Assembly (NCBI RefSeq): GCF_003665095.1
Contig: NZ_RCHV01000002.1
Coordinates: 4,822,501-4,886,500 of the forward strand
Reading direction: 5' to 3'
From: Streptomyces sp. Z26
GTDB lineage: Bacteria; Actinomycetota; Actinomycetes; Streptomycetales; Streptomycetaceae
DNA length: 64,000 bases
Shown here: positions 15,187-24,282 of the stretch, piece after piece
Layout: each line of letters opens with the position of its first letter
Position numbering within the stretch: the first letter of the stretch is position 1
Translations under genes and position numbers: made by a program
Notes under the pieces: model-generated
Told to the model about the DNA's origin: nothing
Seen by the model: only the letters and a program-made list of their open reading frames with translations
Databases searched by the model: none

Positions 15187-16620
15187 GTGCGTGAATATCT
15201 GCTGACGCTCTGCGTCACGGCCGCGGTGACCTACCTGCTGACCGGGCCGGTGCGGAAGTTCGCCATCGCGGCGGGCGCGATGCCGGAGATCCGGGCCCGG
15301 GACGTGCACCGTGAGCCGACGCCGAGACTCGGCGGCATCGCGATGTTCGGCGGGATGTGCGCGGGACTGGTGGTCGCGTCCCAACTCACCAACATCGGCG
15401 TGGTGTTCACGCTCTCCGACGAGCCCCGCGCGCTGCTGTCGGGCGCGGGACTGATCTGGCTGCTCGGCGTGCTGGACGACAAGTGGGGCGTGGACGCGCT
15501 GGTCAAGCTCGGCGGCCAGATGATCGCCGCGGGCGTGATGGTCCTCCAGGGCCTCACCATCCTGTGGCTGCCGGTCCCCGGCGTGGGCAACGTCGCGCTG
15601 ACGCCCCTCCAGGGCACGCTCCTCACCGTCGCGCTGGTCGTCATCACGATCAACGCCGTGAACTTCGTCGACGGCCTCGACGGCCTCGCCTCCGGCATGG
15701 TCTGCATCGCCGCGGCGGCGTTCTTCATGTACGCGTACCGCATCTGGTACGGCTACGGCATCGAGGCGGCCTCGCCCGCGACGCTCTTCGCCGCCGTGCT
15801 GATGGGCATGTGCCTCGGCTTCCTGCCGCACAACATGCACCCCGCCCGGATCTTCATGGGCGACTCCGGGTCGATGCTGATCGGCCTGGTGCTGGCGGCC
15901 GGTGCGGTCTCCATCACCGGCCAGGTCGACCCCGACCTGATGGTGCAGCACGCCGGTTCGGAACGGGACGCGGTCCACACGATGGTGCCGCTGTACATGC
16001 CGCTGCTGCTGCCGTTGACGATCATCGCGGTGCCGTTCGCGGACCTGGTGATGGCGATCGTACGGCGGACGTGGAACGGTCAGTCGCCGTTCGCCGCCGA
16101 CCGCGGCCACCTGCACCACCGGCTGCTGGAGATCGGGCACTCGCACAGCCGGGCGGTGCTGATCATGTACTTCTGGTCGGCGCTGATCGCGTTCGGCGCG
16201 GTCGCCTTCTCCGTGCAGTCGTCCAGCCTCGTGATCGTCCTCATGGTGGTGCTGCTCAGCGCCATGGGCCTGGTGATCCTGCTGCTCCCGCGGTTCACCC
16301 CGCGCGTCCCGGACTGGGCGCTGCGCTGGGCACCGCCGCGCTACCGGCCCGGCCCGGCGGGCGAGGGCCCGGCCGCGCACGGCGCCGAACCGGCTCCGGG
16401 GGAACGGGAGTCGGCCGCCGCCGACGGGCGGACCACGACGGCGTCGGACGCCAACGGCGGTGCGCCGCGTACGGCTTCGGGCGCCGGAGCGGACGGGGAG
16501 GCGGACGCGGACGCGACGGACGGGGAACGGGAACCGGCCCTCGCGGGGCTGCACGGCTCGACCGCGATCGGTGACCGGCACCGCTTCACCAGGCGCAGGA
16601 AGATCGATAGCGCTTCGTAA
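15187..16620 (+). CDS. MraY/WecA-family glycosyl-1-phosphate transferase
   Basis: This 477-aa multi-spanning enzyme should transfer a sugar-1-phosphate (typically GlcNAc-1-P) from a UDP-sugar to undecaprenyl phosphate, starting synthesis of a cell-wall polymer. Motifs on the cytosolic loops are present in order: DDKWG (D97, D98), NFVDGLDGLA (about 160-169), FMGDSGSM, and HLHHRLLEIGHSH, the last marking the WecA/TagO group over MraY. About ten or eleven hydrophobic helices are visible. A 100-residue C-terminal tail is hydrophilic and Ala/Gly/Asp-rich. Start GTG 15187; a TAGAGT box at 15143-15148 could be its -10. It lies directly before the atp operon and may supply the lipid-linked substrate for the LCP protein at 9858. 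Confidence 0.92.
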   Translation: MREYLLTLCVTAAVTYLLTGPVRKFAIAAGAMPEIRARDVHREPTPRLGGIAMFGGMCAGLVVASQLTNIGVVFTLSDEPRALLSGAGLIWLLGVLDDKWGVDALVKLGGQMIAAGVMVLQGLTILWLPVPGVGNVALTPLQGTLLTVALVVITINAVNFVDGLDGLASGMVCIAAAAFFMYAYRIWYGYGIEAASPATLFAAVLMGMCLGFLPHNMHPARIFMGDSGSMLIGLVLAAGAVSITGQVDPDLMVQHAGSERDAVHTMVPLYMPLLLPLTIIAVPFADLVMAIVRRTWNGQSPFAADRGHLHHRLLEIGHSHSRAVLIMYFWSALIAFGAVAFSVQSSSLVIVLMVVLLSAMGLVILLLPRFTPRVPDWALRWAPPRYRPGPAGEGPAAHGAEPAPGERESAAADGRTTTASDANGGAPRTASGAGADGEADADATDGEREPALAGLHGSTAIGDRHRFTRRRKIDSAS

Positions 16621-16761
16621 CATAGCCGGAACCGGGTCCGTACGACGGGGAGATGAGACCTCCCAAACCGGACAAACGGTCAGGCGTCCGTGCGTTCACA
16701 TCCGCTCGCTCACGCGTGTGAGGTGGAGTACGGAAGCAGGTAAAGACCTCATCAAATAGTT

Positions 16762-16777
16762 TGTGATACCGTTCACG
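16762..16777 (+). promoter_or_regulatory. Rex operator candidate on the atp promoter
   Basis: TGTGATACCGTTCACG matches 12 of 16 positions of the Streptomyces Rex operator TGTGAACGCGTTCACA as I remember it, including both TGTGA and TTCAC arms. A GATACC hexamer inside it (16765-16770) could be the -10 of the atp promoter. Rex is a repressor released by NADH, so this would tie ATP synthase expression to redox state. The distance to atpI is about 140 bp. Confidence 0.7.
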
Positions 16778-16914
16778 AAACCCGGTGACAGTCCGAAGAA
16801 CCGCAGTGAGACGGTTCTCGGCAGGACCGACGTCCCCTCTCGGACGCGGCCCTCCACGCCGGGGATACGCTCGTCAACGACGACAGACGCCCCCGACTCC
16901 CCGGAGCGACCCCC

Positions 16915-17364
16915 GTGCCGCCGAACGATGCCCGCATGCTGCTGCACTGCGCCGTGCCGACCGCCCTCGCGGGCGTGGTGGGCGCCGTTGTGAGCGGTGC
17001 GCTGGCCGGCGGAAAGGGCGCGATCGGCGGGGCGTTCGGCGCCGTCGTCGTCATCCTCTTCATGGGCCTCGGCCTGTACGTCCTGCAATGGGTGGCGCGG
17101 TCCTTCCCCCATCTCTTCCAGGCCATGGGGCTGTTGCTCTACACGACGCAGATCCTGCTGCTCGCCGTCGTGCTGGCGGTGTTCCGCGACACGACGCTCT
17201 TCAACACCAAGGCGTTCGGCTTCACGCTGCTCGGCGCGACCCTCGTCTGGGTCGTCTCGCAGGCCAGGGCGCACATGAAGGCGAAGATCCTCTACGTCGA
17301 GCCCGAGGCCGCGGGTCCGGGCGGCACCGCCGCCAAAGCCTCCTCGACGGAGGCGAGTTCATGA
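16915..17364 (+). CDS. atpI: ATP synthase protein I
   Basis: AtpI is the small hydrophobic protein encoded first in many atp operons; it is not part of the final enzyme and is thought to help assemble the c-ring. This 149-aa protein has four hydrophobic segments (about 10-32, 38-60, 72-95, 98-120) and a short hydrophilic C terminus. Sequence alone is weakly diagnostic; position before atpB, size and topology make the call. Start GTG 16915; in-frame ATG codons at 16927 and 16936 are alternatives. A gap of 234 bp to atpB suggests either a processing site or a second promoter. Confidence 0.88.
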   Translation: MPPNDARMLLHCAVPTALAGVVGAVVSGALAGGKGAIGGAFGAVVVILFMGLGLYVLQWVARSFPHLFQAMGLLLYTTQILLLAVVLAVFRDTTLFNTKAFGFTLLGATLVWVVSQARAHMKAKILYVEPEAAGPGGTAAKASSTEASS

Positions 17365-17598
17365 AGCCCAGGGGCGCGACGGGAGCACGGCCGGGCAACT
17401 GCTATCGTCCGTTCCCAACTGCGGCGCAGCAGGTGCAGACGGCTGACATGTCGTGTCCCACAGCGTGGGGCGGGCAGCCCCGCTCGCTGATCAGCCGCCG
17501 CCACATTCGCAAGACCAGTCCAGTGCCGTTCCGCGGCGGTACGCCGCGCCGACACATCGAGGTAGCCGTATCCATGCGCCATGCAGAAGGAGCTCGCG
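17365..17598 (+). promoter_or_regulatory. atpI-atpB intergenic region with possible second promoter
   Basis: A TATCGT box at 17402-17407 could be a -10 and would give a leader of about 185 nt before atpB. The remainder has a GC-rich dyad (CAGCGTGGGG...CCCCGCTCGCTG area, about 17460-17490). The atpB ribosome binding site AGAAGGAG lies at its end. Confidence 0.35.
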
Positions 17599-18408
17599 GT
17601 GAGTGCTGACCAGACGCTTGCCTTCGAGACCGATTGCCACATCTTTGACGGTTGCGGCTTCCCGGCTCCGGGCCTGCACTCTTTTGTGTTCAAGCCGATG
17701 TTCGAGGTGGGCGGCTTCGAATTCAACAAGGCCATGCTGCTCGCCCTGCTGGGCTCCGTGGCGATCGTCGCCTTCTTCTGGGCCGCCTTCGCCAAGCCCA
17801 AGGTGGTGCCCGGCAAGCTCCAGATGGTCGGTGAGGCGGGCTACGACTTCATCCGCCGCGGTGTCGTCTACGAGACGCTCGGCAAGAAGGAGGGCGAGAA
17901 GTACGTACCGCTGGTCGTCTCGCTGTTCTTCTTCGTCTGGATCATGAACCTCTGGTCGGTGATCCCGCTCGCGCAGTTCCCGGTGACGTCGATCATCGCC
18001 TTCCCGGCCGGACTCGCCGCCATCGTCTACGTGCTCTGGGTGTCCCTCACCTTCAAGCGGCACGGATTCGTCGGCGCCTTCAAGAACTTCACCGGCTACG
18101 ACAAGTCGCTCGGCCCGGTCCTGCCGCTGGCCATGACGATCGAGTTCTTCTCCAACCTGCTGGTGCGGCCGTTCACCCACGCGGTACGGCTCTTCGCCAA
18201 CATGTTCGCGGGCCACCTGCTGATCGTGATGTTCACCATCGCGGCCTGGTACCTGCTGAACGGGGTCGGCATCGCGTACGCCGGCGTCTCGTTCCTGATG
18301 GCCGTGGTGATGACCGGCTTCGAGCTGTTCATCCAGGCCGTCCAGGCGTACGTCTTCGTCCTCCTGACCTGCACCTACATCCAGGGTGCGCTCGCCGAGC
18401 ACCACTGA
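17599..18408 (+). CDS. atpB: ATP synthase subunit a (Fo)
   Basis: Subunit a forms the two proton half-channels against the c-ring. The product is about 269 aa with five to six membrane helices. The essential arginine lies in the helix FTHAVRLFANMFAGH (residues about 190-204), and the last helix GFELFIQAVQAYVFVLLTCTYI carries the conserved Glu and Gln residues. I prefer GTG 17599 to the in-frame ATG at 17581 because AGAAGGAG (17585-17591) is 7 nt before the GTG and would be inside the gene otherwise. It is followed by atpE after 71 bp. Identification is secure. Confidence 0.96.
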   Translation: MSADQTLAFETDCHIFDGCGFPAPGLHSFVFKPMFEVGGFEFNKAMLLALLGSVAIVAFFWAAFAKPKVVPGKLQMVGEAGYDFIRRGVVYETLGKKEGEKYVPLVVSLFFFVWIMNLWSVIPLAQFPVTSIIAFPAGLAAIVYVLWVSLTFKRHGFVGAFKNFTGYDKSLGPVLPLAMTIEFFSNLLVRPFTHAVRLFANMFAGHLLIVMFTIAAWYLLNGVGIAYAGVSFLMAVVMTGFELFIQAVQAYVFVLLTCTYIQGALAEHH

Positions 18409-18479
18409 GCACCACCCGCCCGTCCCGTACTTCCGGTGGCCAACCCCCATCGGATCGTGAAAGAGAAGGAAGAACCGGC

Positions 18480-18722
18480 ATGTCTGCTCTCCAGACCATC
18501 GCTGCAGAAGGCGTCACCGGCTCGCTCGGTTCCGTTGGCTACGGCCTTGCCGCCATCGGCCCCGGCATCGGCGTCGGCATCGTCTTCGGTAACGGCACCC
18601 AGGCCCTGGCCCGTCAGCCCGAGGCGGCCGGCCTGATCCGTCAGAACCAGATCCTGGGCTTCGCCTTCTGTGAGGCGCTCGCGCTGATCGGCATCGTCAT
18701 GCCCTTCGTCTACGGCCCCTGA
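18480..18722 (+). CDS. atpE: ATP synthase subunit c (Fo ring)
   Basis: An 80-aa helical hairpin that forms the rotating c-ring. The first helix contains the glycine-rich packing motif GPGIGVGIVFGNGTQA, the polar loop has ARQPE (residues 44-48), and the second helix carries the ion-binding carboxylate E65 in FCEALALIGIVM. Start ATG 18480 with AGAAGGAAG upstream. Length and motif are typical of actinobacterial c subunits with a proton-binding glutamate. The short gap to atpF contains CCTTTTTTC, an unusual T run for this genome, but no stem precedes it. Confidence 0.97.
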   Translation: MSALQTIAAEGVTGSLGSVGYGLAAIGPGIGVGIVFGNGTQALARQPEAAGLIRQNQILGFAFCEALALIGIVMPFVYGP

Positions 18723-18765
18723 TCAGTGCCGGACAACAGCCCTTTTTTCAACGAAAGGCACTGAT

Positions 18766-19332
18766 GTGAACGCCCTGACACTGATCGCGGCCGAGGAGGA
18801 GCAGAACCCCCTCGTCCCGCCGATCCCAGAGCTGGTCATCGGTCTGATCGCCTTCGGCATCGTCTTCTTCTTCCTCTGGAAGAAGCTCCTCCCGAACATC
18901 AACACCGTTCTGGAGCAGCGTCGTGAGGCCATCGAGGGCGGCATCGAGCAGGCCAACGACGCCAAGCTCGAAGCTCAGCAGACGCTCGACCAGTACAAGG
19001 CGCAGCTCGCGGAGGCCCGGCACGAGGCCGCCCGGATGCGCAGCGAGGCCGAGCAGCGCGGCGCCGACCTGATCGCCGAGATGCGCGCGGAGGGTCAGCG
19101 GCAGCGCGAGGAGATCATCGCGGCCGGCCACGCCCAGATCGAGGCCGACCGCAAGCAGGCCGCGCAGGCGCTCCGCCAGGACGTGGGCAAGCTCGCCACC
19201 GAGCTGGCCGGCAAGCTGGTCGGGGAGTCCCTGGAGGACCACGCACGCCAGAGCCGTACGATCGACCGCTTCCTCGACGAGCTCGAGGCCAACGCGGAGA
19301 CCACGGCCGGGTCCACCGGAGCCGCCCGATGA
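18766..19332 (+). CDS. atpF: ATP synthase subunit b (Fo/stator)
   Basis: Subunit b is the peripheral stalk that holds F1 against rotation. The 188-aa protein has a single N-terminal membrane helix (about residues 22-40, ELVIGLIAFGIVFFFLWKK) followed by a long charged right-handed coiled coil rich in Ala, Glu, Gln and Arg. The start is GTG 18766 with GAAAGG upstream. Its stop overlaps the ATG of atpH by 4 nt (ATGA), so the two stator subunits are translationally coupled. Identification is secure. Confidence 0.96.
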   Translation: MNALTLIAAEEEQNPLVPPIPELVIGLIAFGIVFFFLWKKLLPNINTVLEQRREAIEGGIEQANDAKLEAQQTLDQYKAQLAEARHEAARMRSEAEQRGADLIAEMRAEGQRQREEIIAAGHAQIEADRKQAAQALRQDVGKLATELAGKLVGESLEDHARQSRTIDRFLDELEANAETTAGSTGAAR

Positions 19333-20144
19333 ACGGAGCGAGCCGCGAGGCACTGGCAGCCGCACGGGAGAACCTGAACGCGCTGACGGACAGCACGTCC
19401 GTCGACGCCACGGTCCTCGCCGACGAGCTGGCCGCCGTCACCGCGCTGCTCGACCGCGAGGTGTCGCTGCGCCGGGTCCTGACCGACCCGGCGCAGGCCG
19501 GGGAGGCCAAGGCCGAGCTGGCCGGGCGGCTGCTGAGCGGACAGGTCGGCGGCGCGGCCGTCGACCTGGTGTCCGGGATGGTGCGGTCGCGCTGGTCGCG
19601 CTCGCGCGACCTGGTGGACGCGCTGGAGGAGTTGGCGGACACCGCCGACCTCGTGGCGGCCGAACGCGCGGGCGCGCTGGAGGACGTGGAGGACGAGCTG
19701 TTCCGGTTCGGCCGGACCGTCGCCTCCTCGTCCGAGCTGCGGGCGGCGCTGACCAGCCGTACGGCGAGCAGGACGGCGCAGACCGAACTGCTGCACACGC
19801 TGCTCGGCGGCAAGGCCAGGCCCGCGACCGAGCGGCTGGTGACCCGCCTCGTGGGTCAGCCGCGTGGACGTAGCCTGGAGGGTGGGCTCGAAGCCCTCTC
19901 GAAGCTGGCCGCGGAGCGCCGGGACCGTTCGGTCGCCGTCGTCACCTCGGCGGTGCCGCTCAGCGACTGGCAGCGGGAGCGGCTGAGCGCCGCGCTCGCC
20001 TCGTTGTACGGGCGTCAGGTGCACCTCAACCTCGACGTGGACCCCGACGTCCTCGGCGGGATCGCGGTGCGCATCGGTGACGAGGTCATCAACGGCTCCA
20101 TCGCGGACCGCCTCGACGAGGCGCAGCGGCGGATGGCCGGCTGA
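19329..20144 (+). CDS. atpH: ATP synthase subunit delta (F1/stator)
   Basis: Delta joins subunit b to the top of F1. The 271-aa product is long compared with the 177 aa of E. coli delta; the actinobacterial N-terminal extension of about 90 residues accounts for this, and the conserved C-terminal region VVTSAVPLSDWQRERLSAAL followed by NLDVDPDVLGGIAVRIGDEVINGSI is typical. It begins in a 4-nt overlap with atpF. A 132-bp gap with a hairpin separates it from atpA. Confidence 0.94.
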   Translation: MNGASREALAAARENLNALTDSTSVDATVLADELAAVTALLDREVSLRRVLTDPAQAGEAKAELAGRLLSGQVGGAAVDLVSGMVRSRWSRSRDLVDALEELADTADLVAAERAGALEDVEDELFRFGRTVASSSELRAALTSRTASRTAQTELLHTLLGGKARPATERLVTRLVGQPRGRSLEGGLEALSKLAAERRDRSVAVVTSAVPLSDWQRERLSAALASLYGRQVHLNLDVDPDVLGGIAVRIGDEVINGSIADRLDEAQRRMAG

Positions 20145-20211
20145 CGGCACACGCCGCCCACCAACTCAACAAGCATGACCAGCGGCCCGGGTTGGGCCGT
20201 ATCAAGGGACC

Positions 20212-20230
20212 CTCTGGGAGCACCCCAGAG
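20212..20230 (+). other. Hairpin in the atpH-atpA gap
   Basis: CTCTGGG (20212-20218) pairs with CCCAGAG (20224-20230) around AGCAC. It is a short, stable stem in the middle of the operon with no U tract. It may protect or expose the atpA leader, whose gene product is needed at three copies per enzyme; this is inference. Confidence 0.4.
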
Positions 20231-20276
20231 CCCCCGAGGCAACTTACGGGCCCAACAAGGAGAGCAGGGAACCCAG

Positions 20277-21848
20277 ATGGCGGAGCTCACGATCCGGCCG
20301 GATGAGATCCGGGACGCGCTGGAGAACTTTGTCCAGTCGTACACGCCGGACGCGGCCTCGCGCGAAGAGGTCGGGACGGTCAGCGTTGCCGGCGACGGCA
20401 TCGCGAAGGTCGAGGGTCTTCCCTCGGCCATGGCGAACGAACTGCTGAAGTTCGAGGACGGCACCCTCGGCCTCGCGCTCAACCTCGAAGAGCGCGAGAT
20501 CGGTGCAGTTGTCCTCGGTGAGTTCAGCGGTATCGAGGAGGGCCAGCCGGTGCAGCGCACCGGCGAGGTGCTGTCGGTCCCGGTCGGCGAGGGCTACCTC
20601 GGCCGCGTCGTGGACCCGCTGGGCAAGCCGATCGACGGTCTCGGCGAGATCGCTTCCGAGGCCACCCGCGCGCTCGAGCTGCAGGCGCCCACGGTCATGG
20701 ACCGCAAGTCGGTGCACGAGCCGATGGAGACGGGCTACAAGGCCGTCGACGCGATGACCCCGATCGGCCGCGGCCAGCGTCAGCTGATCATCGGTGACCG
20801 GCAGACCGGCAAGACCGCGCTCGGTGTCGACACGATCATCAACCAGCGTGACAACTGGCGTTCGGGCGACCCGGAGAAGCAGGTCCGCTGCATCTACGTC
20901 GCCATCGGCCAGAAGGGCTCCACCATCGCGTCCGTACGCGGTGCGCTGGAGGAGGCCGGTGCCCTGGAGTACACGACGATCGTCGCGGCTCCCGCGTCGG
21001 ACCCGGCGGGCTTCAAGTACCTGGCGCCGTACACCGGCTCGGCCATCGGCCAGCACTGGATGTACCAGGGCAAGCACGTCCTGATCGTCTTCGACGACCT
21101 GTCCAAGCAGGCCGACGCCTACCGCGCGGTCTCCCTGCTGCTGCGCCGCCCGCCGGGCCGCGAGGCGTACCCGGGCGACGTCTTCTACCTGCACTCCCGG
21201 CTCCTGGAGCGCTGCGCGAAGCTCTCCGACGAGATGGGCAAGGGCTCGATGACGGGTCTCCCGATCGTCGAGACCAAGGCGAACGACGTCTCGGCGTTCA
21301 TCCCGACCAACGTCATCTCCATCACCGACGGCCAGTGCTTCCTGGAGTCCGACCTGTTCAACGCGGGCCAGCGCCCGGCGCTGAACGTCGGTATCTCGGT
21401 CTCCCGCGTCGGCGGCTCCGCCCAGCACAAGGCGATGCGGCAGGTGTCCGGCCGACTGAAGCTGGACCTGGCGCAGTACCGCGAGCTGGAGGCGTTCGCC
21501 GCGTTCGGCTCCGACCTGGACGACGCCTCGAAGGCGGCGCTCGCCCGCGGTCAGCGGATGATGGAGCTGGTGAAGCAGGACCAGTACGCGCCGTTCTCCA
21601 CCGAGGACGAGATCGTGGCGATCTGGGCCGGCTCCAACGGCAAGATGGACGACGTCCCGGTCGCGGACATCCGCCGCTTCGAGCGGGAGATGCTCGACAC
21701 GCTGCACCGTGAGCACAAGTCGCTGCTCACGAGCATCGTCGAGGGCGGCAAGATGTCCGACGACACGATCCAGTCGCTCAGCGACGCCGTGGACTCCTTC
21801 AAGAAGCAGTTCGAGACCTCGGACGGCAAGCTGCTGGGCGAGGGCTGA
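20277..21848 (+). CDS. atpA: ATP synthase subunit alpha (F1)
   Basis: Alpha forms the non-catalytic nucleotide sites of the alpha3-beta3 ring. The 523-aa product has the N-terminal crown with VEGLPSAMANELLKFEDG, the Walker A loop GDRQTGKT (residues 173-180), the arginine-finger region in VGISVSRVGGSAQ and a helical C-terminal domain. I placed the start at ATG 20277 giving the canonical MAELTIRPDEI; a frame open further upstream covers the intergenic hairpin and is not protein-like. AGGGA lies 6 nt before the ATG. Identification is secure. Confidence 0.97.
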   Translation: MAELTIRPDEIRDALENFVQSYTPDAASREEVGTVSVAGDGIAKVEGLPSAMANELLKFEDGTLGLALNLEEREIGAVVLGEFSGIEEGQPVQRTGEVLSVPVGEGYLGRVVDPLGKPIDGLGEIASEATRALELQAPTVMDRKSVHEPMETGYKAVDAMTPIGRGQRQLIIGDRQTGKTALGVDTIINQRDNWRSGDPEKQVRCIYVAIGQKGSTIASVRGALEEAGALEYTTIVAAPASDPAGFKYLAPYTGSAIGQHWMYQGKHVLIVFDDLSKQADAYRAVSLLLRRPPGREAYPGDVFYLHSRLLERCAKLSDEMGKGSMTGLPIVETKANDVSAFIPTNVISITDGQCFLESDLFNAGQRPALNVGISVSRVGGSAQHKAMRQVSGRLKLDLAQYRELEAFAAFGSDLDDASKAALARGQRMMELVKQDQYAPFSTEDEIVAIWAGSNGKMDDVPVADIRRFEREMLDTLHREHKSLLTSIVEGGKMSDDTIQSLSDAVDSFKKQFETSDGKLLGEG

Positions 21849-21850
21849 GC

Positions 21851-22780
21851 ATGGGTGCCCAGACCCGGGTCTACAAGCGGCGGATCAAGTCCGTCACTGC
21901 GACCAAGAAGATCACCAAGGCGATGGAGATGATCGCCGCCTCGCGCATCGTCAAGGCGCAGCGCAGGGTGGCGGCCTCCGAGCCGTACGCGACGGAGCTG
22001 ACGCGCGCCGTCACGGCGGTGGCCTACGGCTCGAACACCGAGCACTGGCTCACCACCGAGGTGGAGCGCCCGACCCGGGCCGCGGTGCTGCTCGTCACGA
22101 GCGACCGCGGACTGGCCGGCGGTTACAACTCCAACGCCATCAAGCAGGCGGAGTTGCTGACCAACCGGCTGATCGGTGAGGGCAAGGAGGTCCTGCACTA
22201 CGTCGTCGGCCGCAAGGGCGTGGCGTACTACGGCTTCCGCGACCGCCCCGTGCAGGAGTCCTGGACCGGCTTCACGGACAGCCCGTCGTACGGCGACGCC
22301 AAGGAGGTCGCGGCCCCGCTGATCGAGGCGATCAAGGCGGAGACCGCGCAGGGCGGCGTGGACGAACTGCACATCGTCTACACCGAGTTCCACTCGATGA
22401 TGACGCAGAGCGCGGTGGACCAGCGGATGCTGCCGCTGACGTTCACCAAGTCCGCGGAGGACTCGGCCGAGGTGCTCCAGCGCGGCAAGGAGATCCTGCC
22501 GCTGTACGACTTCGAGCCGTCCGCCGACGACGTACTCGACGCGCTGCTCCCGCGGTACGTCGAGAGCCGCATCTACAACGCGCTGCTCCAGTCGGCCGCC
22601 TCCAAGCACGCCGCCACCCGGCGTGCGATGAAGTCGGCGACGGACAACGCCGAAGAGCTCATCAAGTCGCTCACGCGGCTTGCCAACGCGGCCCGACAGG
22701 CCGACATCACCCAGGAAATCAGCGAGATCGTCGGCGGTGCCAGCGCGCTGGCCGACGCTTCCGCGGGGAGTGACAGGTAA
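21851..22780 (+). CDS. atpG: ATP synthase subunit gamma (F1)
   Basis: Gamma is the central rotating shaft. The 309-aa product begins with the conserved N-terminal helix RVYKRRIKSVTATKKITKAMEMIAASR, has the central domain LLVTSDRGLAGGYNSN, and ends in the C-terminal helix with MKSATDNAEELIKSLTR before a short actinobacterial tail. It starts 2 bp after the atpA stop, and atpD begins 2 bp after its own stop, so the three are tightly coupled. Identification is secure. Confidence 0.97.
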   Translation: MGAQTRVYKRRIKSVTATKKITKAMEMIAASRIVKAQRRVAASEPYATELTRAVTAVAYGSNTEHWLTTEVERPTRAAVLLVTSDRGLAGGYNSNAIKQAELLTNRLIGEGKEVLHYVVGRKGVAYYGFRDRPVQESWTGFTDSPSYGDAKEVAAPLIEAIKAETAQGGVDELHIVYTEFHSMMTQSAVDQRMLPLTFTKSAEDSAEVLQRGKEILPLYDFEPSADDVLDALLPRYVESRIYNALLQSAASKHAATRRAMKSATDNAEELIKSLTRLANAARQADITQEISEIVGGASALADASAGSDR

Positions 22781-22782
22781 AC

Positions 22783-24237
22783 ATGACTACCTCTGTTGAG
22801 ACGGCCCCAGAGGTCGTCGGCGCGACGGGCCGCGTCGCGCGTGTCATCGGCCCGGTGGTCGACGTGGAGTTCCCCGTCGACGCGATGCCCGAGATCTACA
22901 ACGCGCTGACGGTCGAGGTCGCGGACCCGGCCAAGGCCGGTGAGAAGAAGATCCTCACCATGGAGGTCGCGCAGCACCTCGGTGAGGGCGTCGTCCGCGC
23001 GATCGGCATGGAGCCGACCGACGGCCTCGTCCGCCAGGCCCCCGTGACCGACACCGGCAAGGGCATCACCGTGCCCGTCGGCGACGTCACCAAGGGCCGG
23101 GTGTTCAACACCCTCGGCAAGATCCTCAACGACCCGGAGGCCGAGTCCGAGGTCACCGAGCGCTGGCCGATCCACCGCCAGGCCCCGGCCTTCGACCAGC
23201 TCGAGTCGAAGACCGAGATGTTCGAGACCGGCCTGAAGGTCGTCGACCTGCTGACCCCGTACGTCAAGGGCGGCAAGATCGGCCTCTTCGGCGGCGCGGG
23301 TGTGGGCAAGACCGTCCTCATCCAGGAAATGATCATGCGTGTGGCCAAGCTGCACGAGGGCGTTTCCGTGTTCGCCGGTGTCGGTGAGCGCACCCGTGAG
23401 GGCAACGACCTCATCGACGAGATGACGGACTCCGGGGTGCTGCCCCAGACCGCGCTCGTCTTCGGTCAGATGGACGAGCCGCCGGGCACCCGGCTGCGCG
23501 TCGCGCTGGCCGGTCTGACCATGGCGGAGTACTTCCGCGATGTGCAGAAGCAGGACGTGCTGTTCTTCATCGACAACATCTTCCGCTTCACGCAGGCCGG
23601 TTCCGAGGTCTCCACGCTGCTCGGCCGCATGCCCTCCGCGGTGGGCTACCAGCCGAACCTCGCGGACGAGATGGGCATCCTCCAGGAGCGCATCACCTCG
23701 ACCCGTGGCCACTCGATCACCTCGATGCAGGCGATCTACGTGCCCGCGGACGACCTCACCGACCCGGCGCCGGCGACCACGTTCGCCCACCTCGACGCCA
23801 CCACGGTGCTGTCGCGTCCGATCTCCGAGAAGGGCATCTACCCGGCGGTCGACCCGCTGGACTCGACGTCCCGGATTCTGGACCCCCGTTACATCTCGCA
23901 GGACCACTACCAGTGCGCCTCGCGCATCAAGGGAATCCTGCAGAAGTACAAGGACCTCCAGGACATCATCGCCATTCTCGGCATGGACGAGCTGGGCGAG
24001 GACGACAAGCTGGTCGTGTACCGCGCCCGCCGTATCGAGCGCTTCCTGTCGCAGAACACGCACGCGGCGAAGCAGTTCACCGGTCTGGACGGGTCGGACG
24101 TGCCGCTGGACGAGTCGATCGCCGCGTTCAACGCGATCGCCGACGGCGACTACGACCACTTCCCGGAGCAGGCGTTCTTCATGTGCGGTGGCCTGGACGA
24201 CCTCAAGGCCAAGGCCAAGGAGCTGGGCGTCTCCTGA
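22783..24237 (+). CDS. atpD: ATP synthase subunit beta (F1, catalytic)
   Basis: Beta holds the catalytic sites. The 484-aa product contains the Walker A loop GGAGVGKT (about residues 174-181), the catalytic glutamate in GERTREGND, the DELSEED-equivalent acidic loop near ILGMDELGEDDKL, and the Walker B strand in DVLFFIDNIFRF. Length and sequence are standard. It starts with ATG 22783, 2 bp after atpG. The gap to atpC (89 bp) contains a strong hairpin with a pyrimidine-rich tail. Identification is secure. Confidence 0.98.
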   Translation: MTTSVETAPEVVGATGRVARVIGPVVDVEFPVDAMPEIYNALTVEVADPAKAGEKKILTMEVAQHLGEGVVRAIGMEPTDGLVRQAPVTDTGKGITVPVGDVTKGRVFNTLGKILNDPEAESEVTERWPIHRQAPAFDQLESKTEMFETGLKVVDLLTPYVKGGKIGLFGGAGVGKTVLIQEMIMRVAKLHEGVSVFAGVGERTREGNDLIDEMTDSGVLPQTALVFGQMDEPPGTRLRVALAGLTMAEYFRDVQKQDVLFFIDNIFRFTQAGSEVSTLLGRMPSAVGYQPNLADEMGILQERITSTRGHSITSMQAIYVPADDLTDPAPATTFAHLDATTVLSRPISEKGIYPAVDPLDSTSRILDPRYISQDHYQCASRIKGILQKYKDLQDIIAILGMDELGEDDKLVVYRARRIERFLSQNTHAAKQFTGLDGSDVPLDESIAAFNAIADGDYDHFPEQAFFMCGGLDDLKAKAKELGVS

Positions 24238-24252
24238 CGCGTACGCCCCGCG

Positions 24253-24282
24253 GCGGGGGCGGGTCCTTTGGACCGCCCCCGC
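24253..24282 (+). terminator. Hairpin between atpD and atpC (attenuator or processing site)
   Basis: GCGGGGGCGGGTCC (24253-24266) pairs with GGACCGCCCCCGC (24270-24282) around a TTT loop, with one bulged G, and is followed by CCCCTATTCTTTT. It lies inside the atp operon, so it should partly stop transcription or define an RNA 3' end after atpD. Confidence 0.7.

Noticed and set aside
18732..18745. T run after atpE as an intrinsic terminator
   Set aside because: No stem-loop precedes CCTTTTTTC; atpF begins 44 nt after the atpE stop within a single operon.
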